Shown: positions 8,155-14,929 of the stretch, piece by piece
Layout: every line of letters starts with the position of its first letter
Position numbering within the stretch: position 1 is the first letter of the stretch
Assembly (NCBI GenBank): GCA_035623255.1
Contig: DASPTU010000074.1
Coordinates: forward strand, 1-17,298
Reading direction: 5' to 3'
Source of the DNA: JAFAGX01 sp035623255
Lineage (GTDB): Bacteria; Acidobacteriota; Terriglobia; Terriglobales; Acidobacteriaceae
DNA: 17,298 nt
The notes under the pieces: generated by a model
What the model was told of the DNA's origin: nothing
Databases searched by the model: none
The model's input: only the letters and a program-made list of their open reading frames with translations
Translations under genes and position numbers: made by a program

Positions 8155-9345
8155 ATGTCCACTACCGTACCGCTTACGGTGACCAGGCAGCCGTCCATAG
8201 CCAACCAGGACCGGGGGCCCGCTGCGCGTCTTTTGTGTCTGGACATTTTCCGTGGACTCGCGGTGGCCGGCATGATTGTGGTCGACAACCCCGGCAGTGA
8301 TGAAGGAGCTTACTGGCCCATCAAACATGCCGAGTGGAACGGCTGGACTCCTGCCGATTTCATTTTTCCCTCTTTCTTGTTCCTGGTTGGGATTTCGATC
8401 GTGTTTTCACTTTCGAAACGGCTTGTTCGTGGCGACTCGCGGAAGCAGATCCTCGTACATGCTCTCAGGCGAAGCCTGGCGCTGATTGCGATCGGGCTAC
8501 TCGTGAACGCCTCCCCAATTGTTGGCCTGGATGTGCACACGTGGCGCTTCGAAGGGGTCACGCAGCGGATTGCTCTCTGCTACCTGGTGTCTGCGGTTCT
8601 TGTACTGTGGTCAAATCGCCGTGGGCAGTGGTTTGCGTTGGCCGCATGCCTCGTTGGGTATTGGGCAATGATGCGATTCGTTGCAGTACCCGGTTTCGGT
8701 ATACCAGGACGAGATATCCCGTTCATGGATCCGGACCGCAACCTTGTGGCGTGGCTTGACCGCAGGCTCTTTATGGGACATCTGTACAACGGAACTCGCG
8801 ACCCGGAGGGAATCCTAAGCACAATCCCGGCAATAGGCACTACCTTAATAGGAGTGTTGACGGGGCACTTGCTCATGTCCGACCGGAAATCTGTCCTCAA
8901 AGCGACTCACATGTTACTGTGGGGGCTCCTTGGTTTGGCTGCTGGACTGGTATGGAATTACTGGTTTCCAATCAACAAGAATCTTTGGACCAGTTCCTTC
9001 GCGTTGTTCAGTGGTGGCTTTGCCCTCGTTTTCCTTGCTGCTCTTTATTGGCTGGTGGAAATTAAGCAGTGGCGTGGCACCTGGGCCATGCCAATCCTGG
9101 TATTCGGCATGAACGCGATTGCAGGATTCGTCGCTGACTCAATTGTGTACGGACCTGGATATACCTTTACAGTGAAGAGTCACAACGGGGCTGTACTTGT
9201 TTGGCACGACGCGGCGCAATCGCGTCTCATGTCTCTCGGACTCAGTGTGCCCAACGCTTCACTAGTGTATTCCCTGGCGGCGGTGCTGTTTTGCTGGTTG
9301 CTGCTCTGGCCCCTATGGCGGAAGCGGATCTTCATTAAAATCTAG
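8155..9345 (+). CDS. Membrane acyltransferase, heparan-alpha-glucosaminide N-acetyltransferase-like (NagX/DUF5009)
   Basis: A 396-residue polytopic membrane protein with about ten hydrophobic helices. Near the N-terminus it has L-L-C-L-D-I-F-R-G-L-A-V (26-37), the usual first-helix signature of this acyltransferase superfamily, then H-A-E-W-N-G-W-T-P-A-D-F-I-F-P (58-72). In human HGSNAT the histidine of the matching H-x-x-W-N-G segment is the active-site residue, so His58 is the probable catalytic residue here. The human enzyme moves acetyl groups from cytosolic acetyl-CoA across the membrane onto glucosamine ends; bacterial NagX-type proteins are thought to act on amino sugars, but no sugar gene is adjacent. 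ATG 8155 has only a weak AGAG ribosome site. The gene seems monocistronic, between a hairpin upstream and a 184-base gap downstream. Confidence 0.87.
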   Translation: MSTTVPLTVTRQPSIANQDRGPAARLLCLDIFRGLAVAGMIVVDNPGSDEGAYWPIKHAEWNGWTPADFIFPSFLFLVGISIVFSLSKRLVRGDSRKQILVHALRRSLALIAIGLLVNASPIVGLDVHTWRFEGVTQRIALCYLVSAVLVLWSNRRGQWFALAACLVGYWAMMRFVAVPGFGIPGRDIPFMDPDRNLVAWLDRRLFMGHLYNGTRDPEGILSTIPAIGTTLIGVLTGHLLMSDRKSVLKATHMLLWGLLGLAAGLVWNYWFPINKNLWTSSFALFSGGFALVFLAALYWLVEIKQWRGTWAMPILVFGMNAIAGFVADSIVYGPGYTFTVKSHNGAVLVWHDAAQSRLMSLGLSVPNASLVYSLAAVLFCWLLLWPLWRKRIFIKI

Positions 9346-9529
9346 GAACGTCATCGGCACGAAATTCTGGACAGCGTCAGTCCCAGAGGAGGAAATTCGC
9401 TTTGTTCGCGCACCCCCAAGCTTATGAGTGACGCGGCAAGGTAGACTTCGACCAATCTGCCTCCACCTGCTCGGTCGATAGGGACACCCTTCTTGCACAT
9501 CGACCGAAATGGAGAATTAGACTCAGCAT

Positions 9530-10315
9530 GTGCAAGTATTGATGACTATGAAAGTACGCCGGGGGCTGATCGGGTTGGCGATCGCGATGCTGGCCTGGGC
9601 CGCGTACGCCTCTGCAGAGTCTGTTCCCCAGTTGCAGCCCACGGGATACGTCAACGACTTCGCGCAAGTCCTCGATCCGCCGACGAAAACACAGATCGAA
9701 GATATTGCGCGGCAAGTCGACGAGAAGGCACAAGCGCAGATCGCGTTAGTGACCATCCGTAGTCTGGATGGGGTGGACATCGAAAGCTTTGCCGTTGATT
9801 TGTTCAAAAAGTGGGGAATCGGAAACAAGACAACCAATCGTGGCGTGTTGATTCTGTACGCCATCCAAGACCGGCGATCACGGATTGAGGTTGGCTACGG
9901 CTTGGAGCCGATCCTGCCAGATGGAAAGGTCGGAAGCTTCCAACGTGAAGCTGCGCCGCTCATGCAGAGCGGTGAGTACAGCAAGGCCTTGCTCCTGGTC
10001 ACAAGGCGGGTTGCATCCGTCATTGCGGAGGACGCGGGAGTACAGATCACGGGTTCGCAGGTCCCCGAACCAGTCCAGGAACCCGAACCCGAACACGGAT
10101 TATCTTCAGGCACGATTCTGGCGATTGTGATTTTTGGGGTCATCGTCCTGGCGATACGGCCTTTGCGCCGGCTGTTGTTTTGGATCCTGTTTTCGCAGAT
10201 GATGGGCGGGGGTGGTGGAAGCGGTGGTGGAGGAGGTGGATTTGGTGGTGGAGGCGGATTTGGGGGGTTCGGCGGAGGGAGTTCGGGTGGTGGTGGGGCA
10301 AGCAGCAGCTGGTAG
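9530..10315 (+). CDS. TPM-domain protein (YgcG-like, former DUF477) with glycine-rich tail
   Basis: Up to 261 residues. Counting from the internal ATG at 9548, there is a signal peptide M-K-V-R-R-G-L...A-Y-A-S-A (1-23), then a TPM domain (about 30-160) with G-Y-V-N-D-F-A-Q-V-L-D and N-R-G-V-L-I-L-Y-A motifs, one transmembrane helix (SGTILAIVIFGVIVLAI), and a low-complexity Gly/Ser tail ending S-S-S-W, the usual ending of YgcG-type proteins. The start is uncertain: GTG 9530 has GGAGAA at 9511-9516 (long spacing), while ATG 9542 or 9548 give a neater signal peptide but no ribosome site. It is expected to be membrane-anchored with the TPM domain outside. TPM proteins and LemA are frequent neighbours, as here. 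Biochemical role is not settled for bacterial members. Confidence 0.88.
   Translation: MQVLMTMKVRRGLIGLAIAMLAWAAYASAESVPQLQPTGYVNDFAQVLDPPTKTQIEDIARQVDEKAQAQIALVTIRSLDGVDIESFAVDLFKKWGIGNKTTNRGVLILYAIQDRRSRIEVGYGLEPILPDGKVGSFQREAAPLMQSGEYSKALLLVTRRVASVIAEDAGVQITGSQVPEPVQEPEPEHGLSSGTILAIVIFGVIVLAIRPLRRLLFWILFSQMMGGGGGSGGGGGGFGGGGGFGGFGGGSSGGGGASSSW
10203..10305 (+). repeat. Low-complexity GGN-rich tract coding the glycine tail
   Basis: About 100 bases of imperfect GGT/GGA/GGC triplet repeats encode the Gly-rich C-terminus of the TPM protein. The plus strand is a dense series of G-runs (several of four or more), so slippage or G-quadruplex formation is possible. The reverse strand gives a spurious Pro-rich frame, which is not a gene. 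Confidence 0.8.
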
Positions 10316-10332
10316 CGACAAGCGAGACGGCG

Positions 10333-11070
10333 ATGGTTCCTGAACAAAAGATCAAGGAATTTGTGGAGAAGATACGGGCCGCCGCGGGCGCGAACCTGGA
10401 AAGTGTCATTCTGTATGGGTCGGCGGCTGCAGGGGATTACCATCCGGAATTCTCAAACGTGAATTTGTTTTGTGTGCTGCGTGAAAGTTCGTACGAAAAG
10501 TTGCGACCTCTAGCGCCAGTGGTGAAATGGTGGAATCGTCAGAAGCAGCCGCCACCGTTGTTTATGACGCGGTCGGAGTTGGAGAGATCGGCTGACGTTT
10601 TCGCCATCGAGCTTACGGATATGGTCCAGCACTACCGTGTGCTGTGGGGCGACGATGTAACCGCGGGGCTAGAAATCCCCATGCGCCTACACCGGGTGCA
10701 GGTAGAGTATGAGCTGCGGGAGAAATTGATACTGCTGCGGCAGCAGTTGTTGCTAGCCGAGAATGACGAGCATAGGATCCGCGAGTTGCTGATGCGATCG
10801 GTTGCCTCCTTTGTAACGCTGTTCAGGCATGCCTTGATTGCGCTGGGAGAAACCGCACCGACCACCCGGCGAGATGCCGTAGCGAGGCTTTCAGTACAAG
10901 TAGGATTTGATCCGTTGGCCATCGAGCAGGTTTTGGACGTGCGCGAGCGGAAAATAGACAGCAAGAAACTCCGAGCCTTCGACATTGTAGGTGGGTACCT
11001 TGAGGCGATTGAGAAGGTGACCGGAGCAGTGGACAGGCTGTTGGAGTCAGACGTTTCGAGAGGTTCGTAA
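10333..11070 (+). CDS. Nucleotidyltransferase-fold protein with NxN in place of the DxD metal site
   Basis: A 245-residue soluble protein. Near the N-terminus, V-I-L-Y-G-S-A-A-A-G-D-Y (25-36) followed by F-S-N-V-N-L-F-C-V-L (40-49) has the layout of Pol-beta-type nucleotidyltransferases: a GS loop, then a strand that normally carries S-D-x-D-L. Both metal-binding aspartates are asparagine here (N42, N44), so the standard two-metal transfer is not expected. The C-terminal half is helical (about 110-235). The frame extends upstream inside the TPM gene, but ATG 10333 is chosen because it starts 17 bases after the TPM stop and the upstream part only mirrors the glycine tract. LemA follows after 35 bases, so all three form one operon. 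Function unknown; a binding or scaffold role is a guess. Fold assignment is from motif layout only. Confidence 0.7.
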   Translation: MVPEQKIKEFVEKIRAAAGANLESVILYGSAAAGDYHPEFSNVNLFCVLRESSYEKLRPLAPVVKWWNRQKQPPPLFMTRSELERSADVFAIELTDMVQHYRVLWGDDVTAGLEIPMRLHRVQVEYELREKLILLRQQLLLAENDEHRIRELLMRSVASFVTLFRHALIALGETAPTTRRDAVARLSVQVGFDPLAIEQVLDVRERKIDSKKLRAFDIVGGYLEAIEKVTGAVDRLLESDVSRGS

Positions 11071-11105
11071 GAAATTTCAGGGACGCCTGTTGGCGGAGGA
11101 GTTCT

Positions 11106-11723
11106 ATGAAAGCCTTGATCGTTGTCATTATCGTGGTAGGGCTGATTGCGCTGGTTGTATTTAGCCAGTACGTGAGCGTTCGCAACACTCTCGTACAGAA
11201 GAATGAGGCTGTGAAAGCAGCGTGGTCTCAGGTGGACATTGTGCTGCAGCGGCGGGCGGACTTGATCCCCAACCTTGTGGAAACGGTTAAGGGGTACGCA
11301 AAACAGGAGCAGACCGTCTTCGGAGACATCGCTAAGGCGCGATCAGCTCTGCTGTCGGCGGGCAGCCCGCAAGAAAAGATCGCGGCGAACCAGCAGCTTG
11401 ATGGTGCGCTGGGGCGACTGCTGCTTGTGGTGGAGAACTATCCGCAATTGAAGTCAAACGAAAACTTCCTGAGGTTGCAAGATGAACTGGCCGGGACCGA
11501 GAACCGCATCGCTGTGGAGCGTAAGCGGTACAACGATACTCTGCAAGACTACAACACGTACATTCAGCAGTTCCCCAACAATGTCTTTGCCGGTTGGGCG
11601 GGATTCAAACCCAACGAGGCATACTTCGCTGCGTCAGAGGGATCGAGGCAAGTGCCAAAAGTGGATTTCTCGAACCCGGCCACAGCGCCGCAGGCGAATC
11701 CGCAGCCGGCACCGGCGCGATAG
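11106..11723 (+). CDS. lemA: LemA family protein
   Basis: A 205-residue protein with one N-terminal transmembrane helix (about 3-20) and a short outside start, then the LemA hallmark N-E-A-V-K-A-A-W-S-Q-V-D and L-Q-R-R-A-D-L-I-P-N-L-V-E-T-V-K-G (about 35-63). A long helical body ends with N-N-V-F-A-G-W-A-G-F and a Pro/Ala-rich tail (about 190-205). The Shine-Dalgarno GGAGGA (11095-11100) is excellent with a 5-base spacer to ATG 11106. It is the last gene of the TPM - nucleotidyltransferase-like - LemA group. LemA is a helical membrane-anchored protein widespread in bacteria; its molecular role is not established. Family call is firm. Confidence 0.95.
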   Translation: MKALIVVIIVVGLIALVVFSQYVSVRNTLVQKNEAVKAAWSQVDIVLQRRADLIPNLVETVKGYAKQEQTVFGDIAKARSALLSAGSPQEKIAANQQLDGALGRLLLVVENYPQLKSNENFLRLQDELAGTENRIAVERKRYNDTLQDYNTYIQQFPNNVFAGWAGFKPNEAYFAASEGSRQVPKVDFSNPATAPQANPQPAPAR

Positions 11724-11874
11724 GACTGGTGCTTTAAGGCCGCTTGCATCTTGGGGGAATTCCTAGAGCTAACAAATCGAGTCGCCGCGGAGTTTGAAGA
11801 AGGTGTCGCGGACGAACTGGGACGACTTGGTGCTCATACCGGCGCACTCGCCTCATGAGGCCGACGGCAAGGGC
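11724..11874. other. Convergent intergenic gap with a 12-base palindrome
   Basis: This gap lies between the ends of lemA (plus) and the small ORF on the minus strand. It contains GCCTCATGAGGC, a perfect 12-base palindrome at 11850-11861 with no loop, 13 bases beyond the small ORF's stop. No T-run adjoins it. A bidirectional terminator was looked for and not convincingly found. Confidence 0.3.
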
Positions 11875-12159
11875 TTACCAGGGCTCGGTGAACATCCTCC
11901 GTGCTTGCTCCTCCTGCTGATCGCTCAGGCTCAGCCGCAAGCGGTAATGGCTAGGAGTTGGTATTACCTTCTCAAGGACCGCGGCGGCTTCCTCCGGGGT
12001 CTTGCCAAGCTTTTCCAGTAACTCCGACAACTCGTGGCTGCCAAGGTACATTTGCGCTCCGTCGTTTTTGAACGCAGGAGAATCCTCAAATATGAGGGTC
12101 AGAATATTTGTGCGGACGTCCTTGAAGCGATGCAGGATTAAAGAGATATCCTTTGCCAT
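11875..12159 (-). CDS. Small hypothetical protein, 94 residues
   Basis: A soluble, charged, mostly helical-looking protein beginning M-A-K-D-I-S-L-I-L-H-R-F-K-D. A run rich in E, L and K (S-H-E-L-S-E-L-L-E-K-L-G-K-T-P-E-E-A-A-A) sits mid-way. I do not recognise the family. The frame is open further upstream to 12246, but ATG 12159 is preferred because GAGG is placed about six bases before it. That ribosome site overlaps the stop codon of a possible 60-residue ORF just upstream, which suggests translational coupling. No signal peptide or membrane segment. Likely a real gene because of its well-placed ribosome site and balanced composition; function unknown. Confidence 0.55.
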   Translation of the reverse strand: MAKDISLILHRFKDVRTNILTLIFEDSPAFKNDGAQMYLGSHELSELLEKLGKTPEEAAAVLEKVIPTPSHYRLRLSLSDQQEEQARRMFTEPW

Positions 12160-12163
12160 TTTT

Positions 12164-12346
12164 CTACCTCGATCTTTGCAGTTCGGGCCGCTCGAGCGTT
12201 CTCGACACTTTCTTGATATCCATGGAGTCTTCCGTGGCGCCGGCATCGCGCGCTTCGCTCGTTGGCAATTCGGCGTGAAGTAGCGACTCGATGAAGATCC
12301 GAAGACAAGGACTCAAATGGCCGGTAATGACTTCGCTGTGCTTCAT
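12164..12346 (-). CDS. Possible small ORF, 60 residues, upstream of the 94-residue gene
   Basis: Encodes a short protein beginning M-K-H-S-E-V-I-T-G-H-L and ending E-L-Q-R-S-R. Its TAG stop lies four bases before the ATG of the next gene, inside that gene's GAGG ribosome site, a common arrangement for coupled genes. It begins 49 bases after the stop of the 358-residue secreted protein. No recognised motif, no strong ribosome site of its own, and an overlapping alternative frame (from 12359) makes it doubtful. Treat as a candidate only. Confidence 0.3.
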   Translation of the reverse strand: MKHSEVITGHLSPCLRIFIESLLHAELPTSEARDAGATEDSMDIKKVSRTLERPELQRSR

Positions 12347-12395
12347 AATCCGCTTTCATTTTTTGCTGCCAAGCAACTCACGCTTCTGTGATTGC

Positions 12396-13472
12396 CTATT
12401 GGTTCCCTTCCAATGTGGTCTTGATGTTCGTAAGGGCATTGTGAAGATTGGAGACCGATCGCCCGACGGCGGTCTTTCGCACGATCGACCCTTTGACACC
12501 GGTCAGTCCTGCCTGCTCTGAGCCCATGGTCATAATGAGATAGAAACCGGGCCCAGGCTGCTTCGAGTCATCGCCTCCGCGTACACAAAATGAGAGGTCG
12601 AGAGCCGTCTCGAAATAATGACTCGCATAAAGCTGCTTCTGGGCAATAGCGTAGGCCACCGGGTCGTTTGCGTTCCCACGCAGCGTGGTCATTTGTACGA
12701 TGCGCAAGGTCGGCTTCAAGCCAAATTTCACCCTTGCCCAATAGAGGGTATCGTCGACATTCGAAGGTTTAGCTTTCGGATAGTCGAGAAGGTATTGGTA
12801 GAACTCCGGCAAATTCGCCGGCAATGCCTTGCTATAGCTGAGCATGTAAGCGAACTGCTGCGGGACCTCAGTTGGGTCACGCTTGTCGTTGTACACCCCG
12901 AGGGCCTGATTGCCCTCGTGCTGGTAGTCGAGCAGACGCTGCAGTGCTGTCTTCTGCAGATGCTGGTTTACCTGGTCGCTCAGATCCGGGGCGGACCAAT
13001 CGATTGAGCTCTGCAACGCTTCGATGGAACTCGCAGGCATCTGGATCGAACAATCGCCCGGTTTGCAGTTCTTCAGCGCCTTGATGTCATCGTCGTCGAA
13101 CGAGAAATCTTTCAGGTCGGAAGCCGTGGGAGGATTGCTGAAGACCCCGAGTGCGAGGTAGTTGGGAAGCTTGCGAAGACGCTCAAAATCCTCCGCAAAC
13201 TTTAGGTAGCTCTCCGCAGTGGCATGGATGTAGACTGCGCCAAAAAGAAAAACTTCCGCTGGCGTGCGGGAAGGCAAAGTTTTGCTGACGGGCTGCCCGT
13301 TGCGGATGGCGGCGATCTGATCTGGAGTTAGTGCAACACTCTCCTGGAAGAACTTCAGTAACTTGGGATCTTGTGCAGAGACCGGAAGAGCCGCGAGGAT
13401 CACAAGCAAAAGTGAGACTGCCGCAACTCCGGTTCTGCCAGGCTTGTTTCTACTTACCGCTGTTTGAATCAT
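12396..13472 (-). CDS. Secreted protein of unknown function, 358 residues
   Basis: Begins with a clear signal peptide: positive N-terminus, hydrophobic core V-A-A-V-S-L-L-L-V-I-L-A-A-L (16-29), probable cleavage after V-S-A (33). The mature part has S-F-D-D-D-D-I-K-A-L-K-N-C-K-P-G-D-C (124-141), where the C-x3-G-D-C pair (C136, C141) could form a disulphide, and a C-terminal segment with M-G-S-E-Q-A-G-L-T-G. I associate proteins with this C-x3-GDC pattern with soil bacteria, including Acidobacteriota, but know of no assigned function. No lipobox and no later membrane segment, so periplasmic or outer-membrane-associated. AAGGGG stands about eight bases before ATG. The upstream region holds two perfect palindromes. 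It heads a minus-strand group with the two small ORFs. Confidence 0.85.
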   Translation of the reverse strand: MIQTAVSRNKPGRTGVAAVSLLLVILAALPVSAQDPKLLKFFQESVALTPDQIAAIRNGQPVSKTLPSRTPAEVFLFGAVYIHATAESYLKFAEDFERLRKLPNYLALGVFSNPPTASDLKDFSFDDDDIKALKNCKPGDCSIQMPASSIEALQSSIDWSAPDLSDQVNQHLQKTALQRLLDYQHEGNQALGVYNDKRDPTEVPQQFAYMLSYSKALPANLPEFYQYLLDYPKAKPSNVDDTLYWARVKFGLKPTLRIVQMTTLRGNANDPVAYAIAQKQLYASHYFETALDLSFCVRGGDDSKQPGPGFYLIMTMGSEQAGLTGVKGSIVRKTAVGRSVSNLHNALTNIKTTLEGNQ

Positions 13473-13511
13473 GGTGGACCCCTTTGAACCATTAAGGCAT
13501 ACAGCTTCTCA

Positions 13512-13523
13512 ACCTCCGGAGGT
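13512..13523. promoter_or_regulatory. Palindrome ACCTCC-GGAGGT upstream of the secreted protein
   Basis: A perfect 12-base palindrome 40 bases upstream of the secreted-protein ATG, placed where a regulator could act on its promoter. Could equally be chance. Confidence 0.3.
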
Positions 13524-13547
13524 AGGGAATCAGGCACCAACGATCGG

Positions 13548-13560
13548 TGTCATCATGACA
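13548..13560. promoter_or_regulatory. Palindrome TGTCAT-C-ATGACA upstream of the secreted protein
   Basis: A perfect 6-1-6 dyad, 25 bases beyond the first palindrome. The TGTCA half-site style resembles operators of helix-turn-helix regulators. No cognate regulator is visible nearby. Confidence 0.35.
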
Positions 13561-13643
13561 GCAGCCATAATTCCGATGTTCCGTCGCACGCCCTTCGTAT
13601 TCATACAGCTTCGGCGCTTGCTGTGAAGCGGCCGGAGAATCAG

Positions 13644-13832
13644 TTAGGGTAGAGAATTTTCATAACAGATCAAAACATTCCAGGTGATCTTCAAAACCGC
13701 GGGGGTGGCAACCGGATAAGTCCCATGAAGGGTTAAGCCGAGCCCAGCTTCCGGTTTGTCAGCAACTTGGAAGTTGTCGTTGGGGTCGCCTGCCCAAAGC
13801 TCACCCGCCGCAACTGCTGGGTTGAGATTCAC
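13644..13832 (-). CDS. Doubtful short ORF, 62 residues
   Basis: Opens at a GTG (M-N-L-N-P-A-V-A-A-G-E-L-W-A-G-D-P-N-D-N-F) and ends T-W-N-V-L-I-C-Y-E-N-S-L-P. Composition looks protein-like, and the frame stays open about 17 codons before the GTG without another start, so it may be the tail of a broken gene. No ribosome site, no family recognised. Confidence 0.22.
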   Translation of the reverse strand: MNLNPAVAAGELWAGDPNDNFQVADKPEAGLGLTLHGTYPVATPAVLKITWNVLICYENSLP

Positions 13833-14081
13833 ATCACATCGCTTCCGCTCCCACGCGCCGTCCGAAAACTTTGAAACCCGTGGTTAACGGGTACGTGAAC
13901 CGGGGAAGCTTTCAAACTATGGCGAAGAATTGCAGATTGTTTCCGTATTGCCCGTCATTCGGAAGTTGCTGCGATCGATTATCACAGGCTGACTTGCTCG
14001 GTACGAATCAGCGTGAATGAGATCGCCGAATGTCACTAAACTGTTCTCGCAAGCGGAGGTTTTTCGTACGGCTGCCTCAGG

Positions 14082-14888
14082 TCATTTTCCGCGCCAGCTA
14101 GCCGGTCGTTTCGCAAGAAACGCGTCAATCCCTTCTGCGGCATCTTCCAAAAGTAGATTGCACGCCATTGCTTCGCTGGCGATGTCGTAGGCTGCTCCGA
14201 GAGGGCGATCTATCTGGCCATAGAATGCTTGCTTGCCGAAGCGGATCGTGGCCGCACTGCGGGAGAGAATCCTATCGGTGTATTTCCTAATTTCGGTGTC
14301 CAGCCTGCTGGTGGAAACCACGCGGTTCACGAGCCCCCACGACAGTGCGGTTGCGGCATCGATGGGTTCGCCTGTCAGCAACATCTCCATAGCGCGCTTC
14401 CGGCCGATGTTGCGCACCACGCCCACCGCGGGCGTCGAGCAAAACACTCCGATGTTGACTCCCGGCATTGCGAACGTCGCCGTGTCGGCCGCTACCGCTA
14501 GGTCGCACATCGACACAAGCTGGCAACCGGCCGCCGTGGCTATGCCCTGCACTCGGGCAATCACCGGCTGCGGGATCTCAGTGAGCGCGATCATCATTCG
14601 GCTGCAGGCATTGAAGAGGTCCTGCTGCCAGCCCTTGTCGCCCGTATGCGCACGCATTTCCTTGAGGTCGTGACCCGCACAGAAGCCCTTTCCCTCGGCA
14701 GCCAGGATCACAACCCGTACTGAGGGATTATTGGCGATTGCATCCAGCTCCGCCTGAGTGGCGGCGATCATCTCGGTCGACAGCGGATTGAATCGCTCAG
14801 GACGATTAAGAGTGAGGGTAGCGACTCCGTTCGCGACTGTCGTTAGGACAAACGGCACTTCCGCTGCCAAAGTAGCGTCGGCGCGCAT
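14082..14888 (-). CDS. Enoyl-CoA hydratase/isomerase-family protein, ECHDC3-like, lacking both catalytic glutamates
   Basis: A 268-residue crotonase-fold protein. The N-terminal T-L-N-R-P-E-R-F-N-P-L (25-36) and the CoA/oxyanion-hole segment F-C-A-G-H-D-L (69-75) are intact, as is A-A-G-C (119-121). In active hydratases two glutamates follow (G-G-G-x-E-L and the P-E position); here they are Gln123 (GCQL) and Gly143 (F-A-M-P-G-V-N-I-G). The A-A-G-C-Q-L...P-G-V-N-x-G-x-F-C-S-T-P pattern is that of the ECHDC3 branch. It therefore probably binds and holds an acyl-CoA but may not hydrate it. GGAGG (minus-strand reading of 14897-14901) lies eight bases before ATG 14888. It follows a CoA-transferase gene by 41 bases in the same operon. 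Confidence 0.88.
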   Translation of the reverse strand: MRADATLAAEVPFVLTTVANGVATLTLNRPERFNPLSTEMIAATQAELDAIANNPSVRVVILAAEGKGFCAGHDLKEMRAHTGDKGWQQDLFNACSRMMIALTEIPQPVIARVQGIATAAGCQLVSMCDLAVAADTATFAMPGVNIGVFCSTPAVGVVRNIGRKRAMEMLLTGEPIDAATALSWGLVNRVVSTSRLDTEIRKYTDRILSRSAATIRFGKQAFYGQIDRPLGAAYDIASEAMACNLLLEDAAEGIDAFLAKRPASWRGK

Positions 14889-14929
14889 AATGCATGCCTC
14901 CGTTCTGTCCAGCGAATGCTGGCGCTAGG

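Larger units (their letters stand above)
13473..14081. other. Gene-poor 609-base stretch
   Basis: Between the acyl-CoA unit and the 358-residue protein (both minus strand). It contains two perfect palindromes at its low-coordinate end (13512-13523 and 13548-13560), an 11-base direct repeat CATACAGCTTC at 13498-13508 and 13602-13612, and a doubtful short ORF (13644-13832). I see no RNA gene or terminator. Short open frames in different phases on the minus strand (about 13644-13880 and 13920-14010) leave open that this is a decayed gene. Confidence 0.5.

Noticed and set aside
10180..10332. N-terminal extension of the nucleotidyltransferase-like frame
   Set aside because: Overlaps the glycine tract of the TPM gene, is Trp/Arg-rich low complexity, and the natural start is ATG 10333 right after the TPM stop.
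9895..10443. Proline-rich 182-codon minus-strand ORF
   Set aside because: Its Pro-rich part is only the complement of the glycine-rich tail of the TPM gene.
11769..11837. 22-residue minus-strand ORF (M-S-T-K-S-S-Q-F-V-R-D-T-F-F)
   Set aside because: Protein-like in look, but too short, without a ribosome site, and not recognisable; could be a gene remnant but cannot be supported.
12618..13007. 129-codon plus-strand ORF
   Set aside because: Antisense shadow of the secreted 358-residue protein, which has a signal peptide and conserved motif.
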